Source of the DNA: an uncultured Bacteroidia bacterium
Lineage (GTDB): Bacteria > Bacteroidota > Bacteroidia > Bacteroidales > UBA932
Length of the DNA: 64,000 nucleotides
NCBI GenBank assembly: GCA_902801205.1
Contig: CADCHE010000001.1
Coordinates: forward strand, 1-64,000
Direction of reading: 5' to 3'
The translations under genes and the position numbers were made by a program. The first letter of the stretch is position 1. Each line of letters opens with the position of its first letter. The notes beneath the pieces were generated by a model. The model was given only the letters and a program-made list of their open reading frames with translations. It made no database searches and was not told where the DNA came from. Positions 61,680-64,000 of the stretch are shown piece after piece.

Positions 61680-62918
61680 TTATTTCTTCTTGTTCCCCCA
61701 TTGGATGACGTGCGCGCCGTCGCGGATGACGAAGTTGAAGGAAGCGATCTGCATCAGGCCGGTGAGGAGGGTCGACAAGTCGTCCCGCAGCTCCAGCGAC
61801 CCGTAACAGATGACCCCCGACTTGCTCTCCGGGAGCACCAGGCTCACGTTGTAGAAGCGCGCCAGCCGGACGAGGACGTTCTCGAGCGGTTCGTTCTCGA
61901 ACTTGTACACGCCCTGCGTCCACGAGGTGTACAGGTCGGTGTCGACCAGCAGGACGCTGGTGCCCTCCGGACGCTTCTCGAAGGCCTGGCTGGGGGTCAG
62001 GGCGACTTCGCTGCCTTCCAGGGAGACCGTGACGCCCCCCTTCACCAGGACGACTTGCGAATAATCATCCGTGGAATAGGAGGAGAGGTTGAACTGCGTG
62101 CCGGTGACGCGGACGTCGAAATCCTTCGAACGGACGACGAAGGGCCTTCCGTCGTGGGCGACGTCGGCGAAGATCTCGCCGTCCACCTCGATCATGCGCG
62201 TGTCGCCGGAGAACGTCTTCGGGTAGCGGACGGTCGTTCCGGCGTTGATTTTCAGGGTGGAACCGTCGGACAGGGTCAGCGAGGCCATCTTTCCGTAGGG
62301 GACGATGATCCGGTTGAGTTCGACCTCCGGCAGGGCCGGCATCTCGATCTGCGGGACGGTGTCCTTCTTCGTTTCGCGCACGTTGCCGTCCACTTTGAGC
62401 TGGCCTTGCGGGTTGTAATTGACATCCGGCTTGCTGCCTTCCAGTTCGATTTCCTGCCGGTCGGAAACGATGACGACATTGTCACTTTCCTGCGCCTGCG
62501 TTACCAGGACGAAGCCGGGGTCAACCCGGATTTCCTTCGGCGCCCGGTTCTCCTGCTGCGGGAGGAGCAGGAAGAGGGAAAGGGCCGCTGCGGCGGCCTC
62601 CAGGACGGTCCGCACGCTCTTCCAAAGGGCAATGTCTTTCCGGGAGGAGGCTTCGGCGGGGGCTGTGTCCGCTTCCGCGGCCGACGCCTCGATCCGGCGC
62701 CAGGTCGCTTCCAGGTCTTCGCGTCCGGCGGCGGGAGCGCTGTTCTTCCAGCCGGTCAGGGCGAGGACGGCATCGGTATAGGTGTAGATGTCCAGTGCCC
62801 CCGCGTCGATGAGGGCGTCCCAATAGCGCTTCGTCTCCGGTGTCGGGGAAAGGACGGAGCGGATGAACATCTCGTCTTTCAGGTAATCTTCAATCGAATA
62901 TTTCTTGTAGTCGTTCAT
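61680..62918 (-). CDS. FecR-family anti-sigma factor
   Basis: 412 aa. A cytosolic N-terminus, one transmembrane helix near residues 105-122 (VLEAAAAALSLFLLL), and a periplasmic FecR domain (VPYGKMASLTLSDGSTLKIN, GEIFADVAHDGRPFVVRSKDFDVRVTG-type region) with a C-terminal STN-like end (FENEPLENVLVRLARFYNVSL). It holds the ECF sigma until the loaded SusC signals. Between the sigma gene (18 bp) and susC (43 bp). Confidence 0.93.
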   Translation of the reverse strand: MNDYKKYSIEDYLKDEMFIRSVLSPTPETKRYWDALIDAGALDIYTYTDAVLALTGWKNSAPAAGREDLEATWRRIEASAAEADTAPAEASSRKDIALWKSVRTVLEAAAAALSLFLLLPQQENRAPKEIRVDPGFVLVTQAQESDNVVIVSDRQEIELEGSKPDVNYNPQGQLKVDGNVRETKKDTVPQIEMPALPEVELNRIIVPYGKMASLTLSDGSTLKINAGTTVRYPKTFSGDTRMIEVDGEIFADVAHDGRPFVVRSKDFDVRVTGTQFNLSSYSTDDYSQVVLVKGGVTVSLEGSEVALTPSQAFEKRPEGTSVLLVDTDLYTSWTQGVYKFENEPLENVLVRLARFYNVSLVLPESKSGVICYGSLELRDDLSTLLTGLMQIASFNFVIRDGAHVIQWGNKKK

Positions 62919-62936
62919 TTTCTTTCTCTTCTGCGG

Positions 62937-63458
62937 TCAGCGGCTTTTTTCGACGGTTTCGCTCAGGAAGATCCTGCGCAGCTTGCCAACGGCCCTTCCG
63001 AACAGGTTCTGGGCCGACTGGCGCTCGATGGAGAGGTGCTCGGAGATCTCCTGGAAACTCATCCGCTCGACGAAGCGCAGGAACAGGATCTCCCGCTGGC
63101 GGTCCGTCAGGCACGAAATCATTTCCCTGGCCAGGGATTCCTGCATCCGGAGTTGCTCTTCACCGATGATCTTTTCTTCGATGGTTCCGATCTCCGGGAC
63201 ATTCACCTGGGACAGGTCGATGCGCCCCGGCCTGCCCTTCTTCATCTTGTACAGTTTGTACCGGAGCGATGCGAACAGGTAGTTCCTGGGATTCTCCGCC
63301 TTGGAAAAAGCTTCCATGTTGCGGTGGATGTCCAGGAACACTTCGTGCAGGGCGTCCTCGACCAGGCCCTTGTCCGGACAGATTTGCAATCCGTACGAAT
63401 AGAGCCGGTCGGCATATTGTTGGTATATGCCTTTCAGGGAGTGGTCCACTTTTTCCAT
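62937..63458 (-). CDS. ECF RNA polymerase sigma factor
   Basis: 173 aa. Region 2 (YADRLYSYGLQICPDKGLVEDALHEVFLDI) and region 4 (CLTDRQREILFLRFVERMSFQEISEHL) are complete, as in the Bacteroidetes ECF family tied to FecR and SusC. It probably activates the locus below on sensing of its glycan. Its upstream region holds palindrome copy 4 at ~80 bp and a TATATTTC box. Confidence 0.95.
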   Translation of the reverse strand: MEKVDHSLKGIYQQYADRLYSYGLQICPDKGLVEDALHEVFLDIHRNMEAFSKAENPRNYLFASLRYKLYKMKKGRPGRIDLSQVNVPEIGTIEEKIIGEEQLRMQESLAREMISCLTDRQREILFLRFVERMSFQEISEHLSIERQSAQNLFGRAVGKLRRIFLSETVEKSR

Positions 63459-63538
63459 CTACTTATATTAGAGTCGGAAAACGTGGAAATATACTCATTT
63501 TTAGAAGATTTTTTTTTATTGGATGGAATATACGCACT

Positions 63539-63616
63539 GGCGGGCCTCCCCGGAACGGACATTCGCCCGGACAGGGATGCTCGAAGAGCAAGTTGGCCGT
63601 TCCGGGGAGGCCCGCC
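63539..63616 (+). repeat. Palindromic element copy 4 (diverged stem, same core)
   Basis: 20-bp perfect arms (GGCGGGCCTCCCCGGAACGG and its complement) have a sequence largely different from copies 1-3, yet enclose the same core: ATTCGCCCGGACAGGGA, hairpin TGCTC-GAA-GAGCA, AGTTGG. Stem change with kept pairing plus a conserved loop indicates selection on structure. It lies 8 bp after the stop of the gene at 63625 and upstream of the ECF sigma gene. Confidence 0.87.
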
Positions 63617-63624
63617 TGGAGACG

Positions 63625-64000
63625 CTACAGCCGGAAGATGGCGCAGTCCCCCTCGGCCAGGTGCAGCGAATGCTCCCCCTTCTTCAACCGTCCGAGGCTT
63701 CCGTCGCGGTTCACCGTGCAGACGGCCTTCCGGAAGCCGATCCGGTAGTCGAACGCCTCGGTCAGGCTGCGGTTGACAAGGACCAGGTAGCGGTCGGCCC
63801 CATTGCGCAGTTGCGAGACGAGCAGCCCGTAGCCGCCGGTGTCCAGTACGGAAATGCCTTCCGGGAGGGTCTCCAGGGGCTTTACGCCGGCCGGCAGGTA
63901 TTTCCCGGAATGCGACAGGAAGGGCGGCTCCGTCCCTTCGGGCCAGGGAATGCCGATGTGCGAGACATCCTCCACCGTGGCACCGACGAAGACGCCGGCC
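63625..64000 (-). CDS. TIM-barrel glycosidase-like protein, C-terminal part only
   Basis: Open to the window edge; the last ~124 codons are seen. AGVFVGATVEDV, LVLVNRSLTEAFDYRIGF and LAEGDCAIFRL match the C-terminal beta-sandwich of the lipoprotein at 51729-52919, so it is a paralogue. It would be transcribed towards the sigma gene, with palindrome copy 4 just after its stop. Confidence 0.75.
   Translation of the reverse strand, partial: AGVFVGATVEDVSHIGIPWPEGTEPPFLSHSGKYLPAGVKPLETLPEGISVLDTGGYGLLVSQLRNGADRYLVLVNRSLTEAFDYRIGFRKAVCTVNRDGSLGRLKKGEHSLHLAEGDCAIFRL

Overview
The window is chromosomal DNA from a GC-rich member of the Bacteroidales (Bacteroidetes). The evidence is a SusC/SusD polysaccharide-utilisation locus with its own ECF sigma/FecR pair, many secreted glycoside hydrolases with signal peptides or lipoboxes, GIN-domain, DUF1080, DUF4091 and DUF4838 proteins, promoters of the TTTG-N19/20-TAnnTTTG type, and the gene order rpsL-rpsG-fusA-rpsJ. 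The genus cannot be fixed from the sequence. Gut or another glycan-rich anaerobic habitat is an inference from the enzyme content. No prophage, CRISPR array or intact insertion sequence was seen.

Layout. 1-3.5 kb: end of a GIN-domain protein, a double DUF1080 lipoprotein and a GH29 fucosidase. 3.5-5.7 kb: an AT-richer three-gene operon (TonB_C-like protein, small membrane protein, secreted protein). 5.7-6.4 kb: gene-free, with copy 1 of a palindromic repeat. 6.4-12.4 kb: GH120 beta-xylosidase, M24 aminopeptidase, DUF456 and DUF4091 proteins. 12.4-21.1 kb: BNR/sialidase-like lipoprotein, then divergently a ThuA-nucleoside hydrolase fusion, a GH43-GH32 fusion and a glutathione peroxidase gene interrupted by an amber codon at its catalytic Trp, followed by a metallophosphoesterase and a DUF1080 protein. 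21.1-26.5 kb: polyol-type MFS permease, a repeat-rich spacer, tRNA-Met and the str operon, which ends after rpsJ instead of running into the S10 genes. 26.5-37.3 kb: S9 peptidase, alkyltransferase-like protein, glycosyltransferase, GH78, a degenerate ThiL-like protein, EEP-family protein, class C beta-lactamase-like protein and GH97. 37.3-39.4 kb: repeat-rich, decayed DNA with copy 2 of the palindrome, an AT-rich gene with a perfect -1 slippery heptamer, and a frameshifted fragment. 39.4-42.5 kb: an aldehyde dehydrogenase fused in frame to a lipoprotein, then copy 3. 42.5-63.5 kb: a 13-gene polysaccharide-utilisation locus on the minus strand. 63.5-64 kb: copy 4 and the end of a paralogue of one locus enzyme.

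How the genes work together. The large locus reads ECF sigma, FecR, SusC, SusD, two F5/8-type lipoproteins, an RpiB-like isomerase, then hydrolases (TIM-barrel lipoprotein, alpha/alpha-type enzyme, GH20, DUF4838, SGNH esterase, GH92). GH20 plus GH92 points to HexNAc- and mannose-bearing glycans such as N-glycans, and the isomerase would act on a released sugar after uptake; the exact substrate is inference. The other enzymes (GH29, GH120, GH43-GH32, GH78, GH97, DUF1080, DUF4091) widen the range to fucosides, xylo-oligosaccharides, fructans/arabinans, rhamnosides and alpha-galactosides.

The most unusual signals are the four-copy palindrome with a conserved apical core and covarying stems, the amber codon at the peroxidase tryptophan, the A AAA AAG frameshift gene, and the dehydrogenase-lipoprotein fusion.
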